From Flavobacterium sp. 270 (GTDB taxonomy: Bacteria > Bacteroidota > Bacteroidia > Flavobacteriales > Flavobacteriaceae): a stretch of 64,000 nucleotides of DNA. The position numbers were made by a program, and so were the translations under genes. The stretch spans positions 1,178,001-1,242,000 of the forward strand of contig NZ_SODM01000001.1 of the NCBI RefSeq assembly GCF_004368785.1, read 5' to 3'. The notes beneath the pieces were generated by a model. The model did not search any database and was not told where the DNA came from. It saw nothing but the letters and a program-made list of their open reading frames with translations. Below, in pieces: positions 1 through 7,258 of this stretch (positions within the stretch are counted from its first letter, which is position 1; every line of letters starts with the position of its first letter).

Positions 1-236
1 AAGTGCATCCGAGAATGAAAGAATTATACAAATTCTTTAAATTTAACGGAAAAGTGGTTGACGTTGTAGATTACGATCCGCATAATTTAGAAGTTTTCTC
101 TCGCGAGGTATTAAAAATGATCAGTCAGGGAAAACCGGGATGGGAACCAATGCTTCCGCCGGGTATCGCCGAAATTATAAAAGAACATCATTTATTTGGT
201 TATCATCCTGAAAAGGAATTGAATCAGACTAATTAG
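1..236 (+). CDS. C-terminal part of an unrecognised conserved protein (5' end outside window)
   Basis: An open frame enters from the left edge and ends at TAG 234-236. About 77 residues are visible. They are soluble-looking, rich in Lys, Glu and Pro, and include HPRMKELYKFF near the edge and a final block around GWEPMLPPGIAEIIKE. The GTG at position 3 is unlikely to be the true start because conserved-looking sequence continues to the edge. I do not recognise the family with confidence and assign no function. A strong bidirectional hairpin terminator follows 45 bp downstream and separates it from the convergent peroxiredoxin gene. Confidence 0.6.
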   Translation, partial: VHPRMKELYKFFKFNGKVVDVVDYDPHNLEVFSREVLKMISQGKPGWEPMLPPGIAEIIKEHHLFGYHPEKELNQTN

Positions 237-280
237 ATTAATTAGACAATTTAGATAATTTTAAATAATTAGATATTAAA

Positions 281-320
281 AAAAATCCCTAAAAGAAAGA
301 GTTTCTTTTAGGGATTTTTT
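281..320. terminator. Bidirectional intrinsic terminator between convergent genes
   Basis: Perfect 18-bp inverted repeat (281-298 and 302-319) with a 3-nt loop. Each arm ends in an A or T run, so it can stop transcription from both sides. It lies between the gene ending at 236 and bcp ending at 443. Confidence 0.85.
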
Positions 321-345
321 AATGATTTTAGTTTTCATTTTATAT

Positions 346-403
346 GTCAGGCTGAGCGAAGTCGAAGCCCAGCTCGATGCCCTTCGACTTCGCTCAGGGT
401 GAC
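346..403. repeat. Interspersed palindromic repeat, copy 1
   Basis: Imperfect inverted repeat with 25-nt arms (346-370 and 379-403) around the core GAGCGAAGTCGAAG. A close second copy lies at 16672-16736. Both are intergenic and could form REP-like hairpins at mRNA 3' ends. Confidence 0.75.
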
Positions 404-442
404 AACTTGAAACCTGAAACAAAGAACACTTGAAACAAAAAA

Positions 443-895
443 CTATTTCAAAATCTGCGCAGCGTGCTCTTTTGTTTTTACTTTTTCGATTACTTCATCA
501 ATAATTCCGTTTTCGTCGATTACGAAAGTTGTTCTGTTGATTCCGTCGTATTCTCTTCCCATGAACTTTTTAGGTCCCCAAACTCCAAATGCATTGATTA
601 CGGTTTTGTCTTCGTCGGCTATTAACGGAAAAGGAAATTCGTATTTGTCTTTAAATTTCCCTTGTGCTTTCTGACTATCAGCGCTAACTCCAAGAAGTTC
701 GTAATTATTCGCTTTAAAACGCTCAAAATTATCTCTTAAATCACATGCTTCTGCCGTACAGCCCGGCGTGCTTGCTTTTGGATAAAAGAAAACTACTAAT
801 TTTTTTCCTGCGTAATCTGCTAATTTATGTGTGTTTCCGTCTTGATCTGTTCCTGAGAAATTTGGTGCTTTATCTCCTTTTTTTAGTGTAATCAT
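443..895 (-). CDS. bcp: Thioredoxin-dependent peroxiredoxin, Bcp/PrxQ family
   Basis: A 150-residue protein of normal Bcp length with no signal peptide, so cytoplasmic. It reduces hydrogen peroxide and organic hydroperoxides with thioredoxin-supplied electrons. The peroxidatic site is STPGCTAEAC: Cys46 is the peroxidatic Cys and Cys51 the likely resolving Cys, the five-residue spacing of atypical 2-Cys PrxQ enzymes. Further family signatures are FPLIAD and the C-terminal NRTTFVID segment. It is transcribed alone, convergent with the gene at 1-236 and divergent from nth; a palindromic repeat (933-959) sits in the divergent region. Family assignment is secure. Confidence 0.95.
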   Translation of the reverse strand: MITLKKGDKAPNFSGTDQDGNTHKLADYAGKKLVVFFYPKASTPGCTAEACDLRDNFERFKANNYELLGVSADSQKAQGKFKDKYEFPFPLIADEDKTVINAFGVWGPKKFMGREYDGINRTTFVIDENGIIDEVIEKVKTKEHAAQILK

Positions 896-932
896 ATTTT
901 TATTTTAGATTTTAGATTGTTGATTTTAGATT

Positions 933-959
933 CCTGCAAGGTTTTTAAAACCTTGCAGG
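933..959. repeat. CCTGCAAGG palindrome
   Basis: Perfect 13-bp inverted repeat (933-945 and 947-959) with a 1-nt centre. A degenerate half-copy (ACCTACAAGGTTTTG) occurs at 1024-1038, next to a small CCCGAAGTCTCGGG palindrome at 1040-1053. It lies in the bcp-nth divergent region; function unknown. Confidence 0.7.
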
Positions 960-1156
960 TATTATTTTTATAAACAATGATAACATTTTATCATGCTTAG
1001 TGTTTACTTTGAACTTAGATTATACCTACAAGGTTTTGTCCCGAAGTCTCGGGATTGCAGGAGAGCGAATTGTTAAACTTATAATTTATAACTCCTAATT
1101 TACAACTCTTAACTCTTAACTTAATTCACTATTTTTACGGGATTAAAATTACGGAA

Positions 1157-1807
1157 ATGAATAAAGAAGCTCGCGTACAATTTGTTATAAATACGTTAAA
1201 AGAACTCTACCCTACTATACCTATTCCTCTTGATCATAAAGATCCTTATACTTTACTAATTGCTGTTTTACTTTCTGCGCAATGTACAGATGTTCGTGTA
1301 AATCAGATTACACCTTTACTTTTTGCTAAGGCTGATAATCCGTATGATATGATTAAAATGTCGGTGGAAGAAATCAAGGAAATTATTCGCCCTTGCGGAT
1401 TGTCTCCAATGAAATCTAAGGGAATTCATGGTTTATCGCATATTTTAATTGATAAACATGACGGAAAGGTTCCGCAAAGTTTTGAAGCTCTTGAAGAATT
1501 ACCTGCTGTTGGTCATAAAACAGCGAGTGTTGTTATGTCACAAGCTTTTGGAGTTCCAGCGTTTCCGGTTGATACACATATTCATAGATTGATGTACAGA
1601 TGGAATCTTTCAAACGGAAAAAATGTGGTTCAAACAGAAAAAGATGCCAAAAGGTTATTTCCAAAAGAAACCTGGAATGATTTACACCTTCAGATGATCT
1701 GGTACGGTCGTGAATATTCGCCTGCACGAGGCTGGAGTTTAGAAAAAGATATTATCACCAGAACAATCGGAAAAAAATCTATTATTGAGGAAATGACGAA
1801 AGTTTAG
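1157..1807 (+). CDS. nth: Endonuclease III-like DNA glycosylase/AP lyase lacking Fe-S cysteines
   Basis: A 216-residue HhH-GPD protein, close to E. coli Nth (211). It removes oxidised pyrimidines and cleaves at abasic sites in base excision repair. The helix-hairpin-helix segment LPAVGHKTA contains the catalytic Lys121, and Asp139 in PVDTHIHR is the second catalytic residue. Family members normally end with four cysteines (C-x6-C-x2-C-x5-C) that bind a [4Fe-4S] cluster. Here the equivalent segment, GREYSPARGW onward (residues 184-205), has none; the only cysteines are 43 and 80. The glycosylase core looks intact, so I infer an active cluster-free enzyme. A hairpin terminator follows at 1850-1889. 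Confidence 0.93.
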   Translation: MNKEARVQFVINTLKELYPTIPIPLDHKDPYTLLIAVLLSAQCTDVRVNQITPLLFAKADNPYDMIKMSVEEIKEIIRPCGLSPMKSKGIHGLSHILIDKHDGKVPQSFEALEELPAVGHKTASVVMSQAFGVPAFPVDTHIHRLMYRWNLSNGKNVVQTEKDAKRLFPKETWNDLHLQMIWYGREYSPARGWSLEKDIITRTIGKKSIIEEMTKV

Positions 1808-1823
1808 AGTTTAGAGTTTGCAT

Positions 1824-1844
1824 AAAATTGGCGCAGCCAATTTT
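1824..1844. repeat. Short perfect palindrome after nth
   Basis: AAAATTGGC / GCCAATTTT arms of 9 bp around a 3-nt loop, directly upstream of the main nth terminator hairpin. It may add to termination or mRNA 3'-end stability. Confidence 0.5.
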
Positions 1845-1849
1845 GATAT

Positions 1850-1889
1850 AAATAAGAAAGCCGAAGATTTATCTTCGGCTTTCTTATTT
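1850..1889. terminator. Bidirectional terminator between nth and the TPR gene
   Basis: Perfect 19-bp inverted repeat (1850-1868 and 1871-1889) with a 2-nt loop and A/T-rich outer ends. It separates the convergent nth gene and the TPR gene ending at 1982. Confidence 0.85.
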
Positions 1890-1981
1890 ATAAAGTTTAT
1901 TTCTTAGCACCTTAGAACCTCAGCACCTCAAAAAAACCTCAGCACCTTTGGAACTTAGAACCTTTGAACCTCAAAAAAAAC

Positions 1982-3043
1982 CTACATCCCTGCTTTCAGA
2001 GAATTATATTCTGCTGTCATATCAAGAGATCTATAAATTCCTAGAAGTGTTTTTGTTGCTTCTCCATTTTTAGGTTCTATAGTCAGTGCTTTTTTAAGAT
2101 ACGGAATTGCACTTCTCGTTATATCATCTTTTCTTGCAGTTAATTTATCATATTCCTGCATTTCTTTTTTGCTGTTTCCTAAAGCATCTATCTGCTCTAC
2201 TAAAGCTTTCTTAGATTGCAATTTTGCATAAGCAAGATTAATGTAAGCATCCAGGCAATTAGGATCCATCTCTAAAATCGAATTATAAGTTGCTTCTGCT
2301 TTTGGTAAGTCATTTTTTTCTAAATAAGAATACGCCAGGTTTTTGTTTACTTCCATTTTTTTAGAAGGAACAGACTCGGTTCTAGGTTTTTCATAAAGTC
2401 CAGTCTCGATAGCAGCTTGTCTCGCTTTAGGAGAAATAAAAAGATCTTCTTCTTTTGATTTTTTATTTGTCGCAAAGTAAAGAACGCCTTTTCCTGAGAA
2501 GTTAATTTTTTTAAGATGCTCGTAATACTTAATTGCCGAGTCAAAATCTTTTGCGTTTAAAGATGCGGCAGCGGCGTTAAATAAGTTAAGTGTATCTTTT
2601 TTGTCAAACAAATAAACCTTATAACTTTTTTCTGCGCTTTCTTTATATTTTCCAGCCCTAAAATCGTCCATTGCACCATTTACAAGGCTTGATTTCATTT
2701 GTTTTAATGCAATATTTGCTTTTATACTCGACTTAAATTTACCTGATTCATTTTCGTATAAAATTACATCCTGATAGGACTGAGATGCCAGCGTAAAGTT
2801 ATTAGCTGCATCAATATTTTTAGTCGCTAAATCTTTTAATACATTTCCTTTTAAGAAATAGAAATCAGATTTATCTTCATCTGGTGCATTAAGAATAAGG
2901 TATTCGGTTTTGGTTAAAATTCCGATTGCATCCTGAGAGTTTCCTTTTTCGAAAGCATTTTGTGCTTCTTTTATTTGTTCTTTTTGTGAATATACACTAA
3001 CGTTTACCAATAGTATTGATAAGATTATATATTTTATGTTCAT
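1982..3043 (-). CDS. Secreted/periplasmic TPR-repeat protein
   Basis: A 353-residue protein with an N-terminal signal peptide (about residues 1-19, ending VSVYSQ) and no lipobox. The mature part is helical and made of tetratricopeptide-like repeats: an early AQNAFEKGNSQDAI unit, a middle unit near YYEHLKKINF, and clear repeats around residues 230-345 (NLAYSYLEKNDLPKAEATYNS and LKKALTIEPKNGEATKTL). TPRs mediate protein contacts; the partner is unknown. It is monocistronic, with about 600 bp of AT-rich sequence upstream. No enzymatic motif is seen. Confidence 0.85.
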   Translation of the reverse strand: MNIKYIILSILLVNVSVYSQKEQIKEAQNAFEKGNSQDAIGILTKTEYLILNAPDEDKSDFYFLKGNVLKDLATKNIDAANNFTLASQSYQDVILYENESGKFKSSIKANIALKQMKSSLVNGAMDDFRAGKYKESAEKSYKVYLFDKKDTLNLFNAAAASLNAKDFDSAIKYYEHLKKINFSGKGVLYFATNKKSKEEDLFISPKARQAAIETGLYEKPRTESVPSKKMEVNKNLAYSYLEKNDLPKAEATYNSILEMDPNCLDAYINLAYAKLQSKKALVEQIDALGNSKKEMQEYDKLTARKDDITRSAIPYLKKALTIEPKNGEATKTLLGIYRSLDMTAEYNSLKAGM

Positions 3044-3535
3044 AATAGATTAAGTTTGATTGTTGAAATAGATTTTTGGGTTTTATCTTTTACGCAATTT
3101 TTGAGTAACTGCACTGATTTCTAAATCTTTTATAAGATTTAAAATTTCATCAAACTGAACATTAATTAGAGTAGTTTTTTATCATATTAAATAATTTATT
3201 GGTTAAACTTCATTTTTTCTCTTTCTCAATTATACCTACAAATAAATACCTTTTTAACAATATTTACATTATAAATATCTTTTTAATTATTATTTTTTAA
3301 AAACAACATAATTATTTACCTAAAATAAAATTAAAAATCGAATACACAAATAAAATAACGGTATTTTTTCTATAAAACTTATTGTTTTAAATATCATAAA
3401 CAATAACTTACTAAATATCAATATTAAACGATATTATTATTACAAAATGATTGTTGGAGAAAAATGAGCATAAAAACTATGATTACGTTTCTGCTTTCTT
3501 TGAAGTAATAAATTTAGGTTTTAAAAATAACCTAA
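3044..3535. other. Long AT-rich intergenic region
   Basis: About 490 bp of very AT-rich sequence upstream of the TPR gene. I found no convincing ORF, RNA gene or TAnnTTTG promoter. The longest frame with an ATG seen here is about 14 codons, around 3463-3510. Confidence 0.5.
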
Positions 3536-3575
3536 ATAAAAAACTCACTATCTGTATTTGCATACAAATAGTGAG
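3536..3575 (-). terminator. Intrinsic terminator of the sigma factor/small protein unit
   Basis: Inverted repeat CTCACTAT (3544-3551) / ATAGTGAG (3568-3575) with an inner 5-bp stem. On the minus strand a run of six T residues follows. It lies downstream of the 47-residue gene. A second small hairpin (3581-3603) lies just before it. Confidence 0.7.
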
Positions 3576-3643
3576 CTCTTAAACCAAAACGACCATTTGG
3601 TTTTCTTTTGAAATAAACATCCGACAAAAAGTAGTGGGGCTGT

Positions 3644-3787
3644 TTAATTAGCTATAATTTCAAAACTCTTATCTTCAATTTTCACAACCTTTAACGCTTG
3701 TGAATAATTTAGTAAAAAAGAAACAACTTCTTTTTTAGGTTTTAAATCTTTAGAAGCTAATGCTTTTTTAGAGTAAATTTTCGCCAT
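3644..3787 (-). CDS. Small basic protein (47 aa) downstream of ECF sigma factor
   Basis: An ATG-to-TAA frame of 47 residues beginning MAKIYSKKALASKDLKPKK and ending in EDKSFEIIAN, too short for ordinary ORF cut-offs. It is Lys-rich with no signal peptide or membrane segment. It lies 50 bp downstream of the sigma factor stop on the same strand and is followed by a terminator, so the two are probably co-transcribed. Composition is amino-acid-like (KKALASKDLKPKKEVVSFLLNYSQAL reads as a plausible amphipathic domain, split here at its hydrophobic core SFLLN). Function unknown; it could modulate sigma activity, but that is only positional inference. Confidence 0.6.
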   Translation of the reverse strand: MAKIYSKKALASKDLKPKKEVVSFLLNYSQALKVVKIEDKSFEIIAN

Positions 3788-3837
3788 ACTTTCAAAATGT
3801 TTTATACTAGTATAACGAGGTATTATCTAAAATAGTA

Positions 3838-4422
3838 TTAGTTGGTTAAAATAATTTGATGTTTGTCAATTATTTTTCTTAAATTCATTAGCGCATAACG
3901 CATTCTGCCCAATGCTGTATTGATGCTAACACCTGTAAGTTCTGAGATTTCTTTGAAACTCATATCCTGATACATGCGCATTACTAATACTTCTTTTTGA
4001 TCTTCCGGAAGTTCTTCGATGATTTTTTTAAGATCAACTTCTACCTGATCTACAATCATTTTATTTTCGATAGTTAAAGAATCGTCAGACATGATAGAGA
4101 AGATCGAAAATTCTTCGGTTTCTCTATACATGGGCATTTTTTTGGTTTTGCGAAAGTGGTCTACAATTAAGTTGTGAGAAATACGCATAACCCAAGGGAG
4201 GAATTTACCTTCTTCATTATAAGAGTTGCTTTTTAAAGTTTTAATTACTTTAATGAAGGTATCCTGGAAAATATCATTTGAAATATCTCTATCTGAAATC
4301 TTCGAATATATGAAACCATATATCTTAGATTCGTGTCTCTTTATTAATGTTGCTAAAGCACTTTCGTTGCCGTCAACATAATTTTTAACTAATAGAGCGT
4401 CTGGAATATGCAGATCAGCCAT
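3838..4422 (-). CDS. ECF-type RNA polymerase sigma factor
   Basis: A 194-residue sigma-70 family factor with region 2 (about 20-95, including DIFQDTFIKVI and the following WVMRISHNL) and region 4 (about 130-185, LPEDQKEVLVMRM then a helix-turn-helix MSFKEISELTGVS). There is no region 3, which is typical of group IV/ECF factors. It directs RNA polymerase to a specific promoter set. No anti-sigma gene is adjacent on the same strand; the only linked gene is the 47-residue ORF downstream. It is the first of two ECF factors in the window. Confidence 0.93.
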   Translation of the reverse strand: MADLHIPDALLVKNYVDGNESALATLIKRHESKIYGFIYSKISDRDISNDIFQDTFIKVIKTLKSNSYNEEGKFLPWVMRISHNLIVDHFRKTKKMPMYRETEEFSIFSIMSDDSLTIENKMIVDQVEVDLKKIIEELPEDQKEVLVMRMYQDMSFKEISELTGVSINTALGRMRYALMNLRKIIDKHQIILTN

Positions 4423-4660
4423 AGTACTACTTTTTTAGTTTCTGTTTTAAAATTTGGAGTAATTTTTTCTAAAAAGTAGTTTTGTGATATAGGCGTATCT
4501 TTTGAGTTATGTTAATATTGTGACCAAATTTAACAAATTAATATTTTAAAAAGCAAATAAAATGAATAATAATTGATACTAAAACATTAATTAATGTCAA
4601 TTAAACTTAAACTTTACATTAAATATACTAAAATAATTCAAATTACAGTATATTTTTACA

Positions 4661-4720
4661 ATAAAAAAATAGACATAAATAACTTACAACTAAGCAATTA
4701 AATAGCATTTATGTCTATTT
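4661..4720 (-). terminator. Terminator of the beta-glucan operon
   Basis: Perfect 14-bp inverted repeat (4667-4680 and 4707-4720) with a 26-nt loop, followed on the minus strand by a T-rich run. It lies 30 bp past the stop of the last gene of the susC operon. Confidence 0.7.
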
Positions 4721-4750
4721 TGAATTTATTTCTTAAAATTTTTCATTTTT

Positions 4751-5509
4751 TTATTGATACACGCGTACGTAATCAACATAATATTTTTGAGGCAGTACTT
4801 TATCATCTACGTCTGGTCCGCCAAAATTTCCTCCAATAGCTAAATTTATTAGAATGTAAAATGGCTTATTAAATGGCCAAGTATCGTCATTTTTAACTGG
4901 TGGATTGAAGGTATAAACTAATGTTTTATCTACAAAAAATTCAATTTTGTCTTTGTCCCATTCTATTGCATATACGTGATAACCTTCTTCGATTTTTGGA
5001 AATGCTGTTCTTTTTGTATTAATTGTATTTCCGTGGCTGTCTTGTGTATGCAGGGTTGTGTAAACCATATGCGGATCTCTGCCTATGTATTCTAAGATGT
5101 CAATTTCTCCTGTTTTTGGCCATTTTACCTCATCAATATTAGCTCCCAGCATCCAGAATGCCGGCCATAAACCATGACCAACGGGTAGTTTTGCTCTGGC
5201 TTCTATTCTACCGTACAGGAATTCTTTTTTCCCTTTTGTAGTAATTTTGGTCGAGGTGTATTTTTCTCCTTCTTTACGGGCTTCTATTACCAGATTTCCA
5301 TCTTTAAATTCATGGTTGGTTGTGGTGTAAATCTGCCTTTCGTTATTTCCCCAGCCGCATAGATTTGGACATCCATCGCCTAGTTCAAAATTCCAAAAAG
5401 ATTCGTTTAAACTTTTTTTATTAAAGTTTTCTTCCCAAACTAGTTTTCTTTTTTGCTGCTGTGCAAAGCAAAAACTGCTTATCATTAATACTATAAATAT
5501 TTTTTTCAT
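4751..5509 (-). CDS. GH16 family endo-beta-glucanase (laminarinase-like), soluble
   Basis: A 252-residue single-domain GH16 enzyme with a signal peptide (about 1-16, ending CFAQ). GH16 enzymes hydrolyse beta-1,3, beta-1,4 or mixed glucans with retention. The catalytic motif EIDILE spans residues 135-140: Glu135 is the nucleophile and Glu140 the acid/base. The surrounding WPAFWML and the C-terminal INLAIGGNFGG plus YVDYVRVYQ are conserved in bacterial laminarinases. There is no lipobox and no T9SS-type C-terminal domain, so it is probably periplasmic. It is the last gene of the operon, 79 bp after the other GH16 gene, with a hairpin in between. The exact glucan cannot be read from sequence. 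Confidence 0.93.
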   Translation of the reverse strand: MKKIFIVLMISSFCFAQQQKRKLVWEENFNKKSLNESFWNFELGDGCPNLCGWGNNERQIYTTTNHEFKDGNLVIEARKEGEKYTSTKITTKGKKEFLYGRIEARAKLPVGHGLWPAFWMLGANIDEVKWPKTGEIDILEYIGRDPHMVYTTLHTQDSHGNTINTKRTAFPKIEEGYHVYAIEWDKDKIEFFVDKTLVYTFNPPVKNDDTWPFNKPFYILINLAIGGNFGGPDVDDKVLPQKYYVDYVRVYQ

Positions 5510-5534
5510 AGTGTTGTTACGTTTTCTAAAATCA

Positions 5535-5560
5535 AGAAGGCCAGCCGAAACTGACCTTCT
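5535..5560 (-). promoter_or_regulatory. Intercistronic hairpin between the two GH16 genes
   Basis: 10-bp arms (5535-5544 and 5551-5560, one G-U pair in the minus-strand RNA) with a 6-nt loop and no T run. This is the only long gap in an operon otherwise spaced at 11-12 bp. It could be an RNA-processing or stability element setting relative levels of the two glucanases. Confidence 0.5.
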
Positions 5561-5588
5561 ATCTTCATTGTTACTAATTAATCTAACC

Positions 5589-7247
5589 TTATTGATATAC
5601 TTTTACATAATCAATCTCCATAGAAGATTGTGCAAATGCAGGATCAATAGTACCGCCAAAATTACCTCCCATTGCTACATTCAAAATTAAGAAGAAGTCT
5701 TTGTTAAAAGGTAAAGTTGCATCATTAGGAACGGAATGAATTAACTCATCATCTACATAAATTTTTAGTGCTTCCGGACTCCAGATTGTTTTATAGATAT
5801 GGAATTCTGTAGAAACATTTGCTATTGTTTTAGAACCTGTATTGGCGCTTCCTCCTGAGTGTCCAGGATAATGAAGTGTGCCGTGTATTAGGTTTTGGCT
5901 GTTTCCAACGTGCTCCATAATATCTATTTCTCCACAAGAAGGCCAAGCGTTTGTTGCATAATTTGCTCCCAGCATCCAGATAGCCGGCCATGTTCCGCCG
6001 CCAATTGGCAGTTTGGCACGCACCTCAACTTTACCATAAGTAAAAGCATATTTACCTTCTGATTTAAGTCTTGCCGAAGAATAATTAGATCCTCCAGATG
6101 CTTCTTTTTTAGCCGTAATTTTAAGCATGCCGCCTTGTACAATTACATTTGTTGCCGAGTTGGTATAATTTTGTTGTTCGTTATTACCAAAACCTCCGTT
6201 TCCTAAATCATAACCCCATTTAGCTGGGTCTGGTGCGCCATCTGTATTAAAATCATCTGACCAAACTAACTTTGTATAATCTGTTGTTCCGGTATTTTGA
6301 TTTGGTTTTACAGTTGTAAAAGTATGGTACCATGCCAATGCCGGATTACCTCCCATTACTGCTCTTACGGTCATTCTGTTTTCTGTAATCGATAAGATTT
6401 CATAAGAACTTTGTCCGATATAATACCCCATAAATCCTCCGTCTGAGAAATTCATTGTAGTTCCTCTTGTTTGCTCAGCGTGTTTTGGATTTGCCATTAC
6501 AACTGATTCAGATGGACTTAATAAAACCGTTTTAACTCCTTTTGCGTTATAAGCCACACAACCATCTTCTGTTAGAGTTGCTCCTGCTACGCTTGCAAAA
6601 TCTTTATTAAAGAATGTTGCACCGCCGTTATCCAATTCATATTTCAACTGATCTCCAACAAGAGAAAAAGTTAATACATTTTCGTATAAACAGCTGCTTG
6701 ATGGCGAACCTGCTTTTTCGAAAGGTGTTGCTCTGTAATAATCCGGAATGAAATTTTTCTCCGCATTACCATCATTTGGTCCAACTCCTAAATGTCCAAC
6801 TTCTGATGCTGCCCAATACCATTTTTTAGATGTTCCGCCAGTTAACAGTTGTACTGCCTGATCGTCACTAAAGTTACTTTTTACTGTAACCTCTATAGTG
6901 GCAACACTTGCTACACCACCTTTTCCAGAAGCCATTACGGTTACTGTATAGGTATTTACTCCCGTTTTGGTAAAACGTTTTGTAGTTATTCCGTTTGGAG
7001 CATTATCTGTGGTTCCGTCGGTATATACATATTTGTATGATATAGCATTGTCTGCTTTGGCAGTAAATTTTACTGTTCCAGATCCGTCTCCGGTTGGATC
7101 TCCGGCTGTTTTACCTATGATTTCTGCAGTTACCTGAAGATTGGAAGGTGAATCGATTGCACCGAATGTAAAATCGTCTTTTTGACAACCCATCATCAAG
7201 AGAATCGTAAATAAGGATACTATTTTTATAATTATTTTTTTGCTCAT
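5589..7247 (-). CDS. Surface GH16 beta-glucanase lipoprotein with N-terminal PKD-like domain
   Basis: A 552-residue protein with an SPII signal (LMMGC, lipid Cys21) followed by QKDD, which resembles the Bacteroidota lipoprotein export signal, so outward-facing surface anchoring is likely. Residues about 35-125 form a PKD/Ig-like domain, about 130-310 an uncharacterised region, and 325-552 a GH16 domain with EIDIME at 440-445 (Glu440 nucleophile, Glu445 acid/base). The C-terminus MEIDYVKVYQ matches its neighbour. It probably makes the first endo-cuts in glucan at the cell surface before SusCD import. Spacing to the upstream glycan-binding gene is 11 bp. Confidence 0.93.
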   Translation of the reverse strand: MSKKIIIKIVSLFTILLMMGCQKDDFTFGAIDSPSNLQVTAEIIGKTAGDPTGDGSGTVKFTAKADNAISYKYVYTDGTTDNAPNGITTKRFTKTGVNTYTVTVMASGKGGVASVATIEVTVKSNFSDDQAVQLLTGGTSKKWYWAASEVGHLGVGPNDGNAEKNFIPDYYRATPFEKAGSPSSSCLYENVLTFSLVGDQLKYELDNGGATFFNKDFASVAGATLTEDGCVAYNAKGVKTVLLSPSESVVMANPKHAEQTRGTTMNFSDGGFMGYYIGQSSYEILSITENRMTVRAVMGGNPALAWYHTFTTVKPNQNTGTTDYTKLVWSDDFNTDGAPDPAKWGYDLGNGGFGNNEQQNYTNSATNVIVQGGMLKITAKKEASGGSNYSSARLKSEGKYAFTYGKVEVRAKLPIGGGTWPAIWMLGANYATNAWPSCGEIDIMEHVGNSQNLIHGTLHYPGHSGGSANTGSKTIANVSTEFHIYKTIWSPEALKIYVDDELIHSVPNDATLPFNKDFFLILNVAMGGNFGGTIDPAFAQSSMEIDYVKVYQ

Positions 7248-7258
7248 GATTTCTTCTT

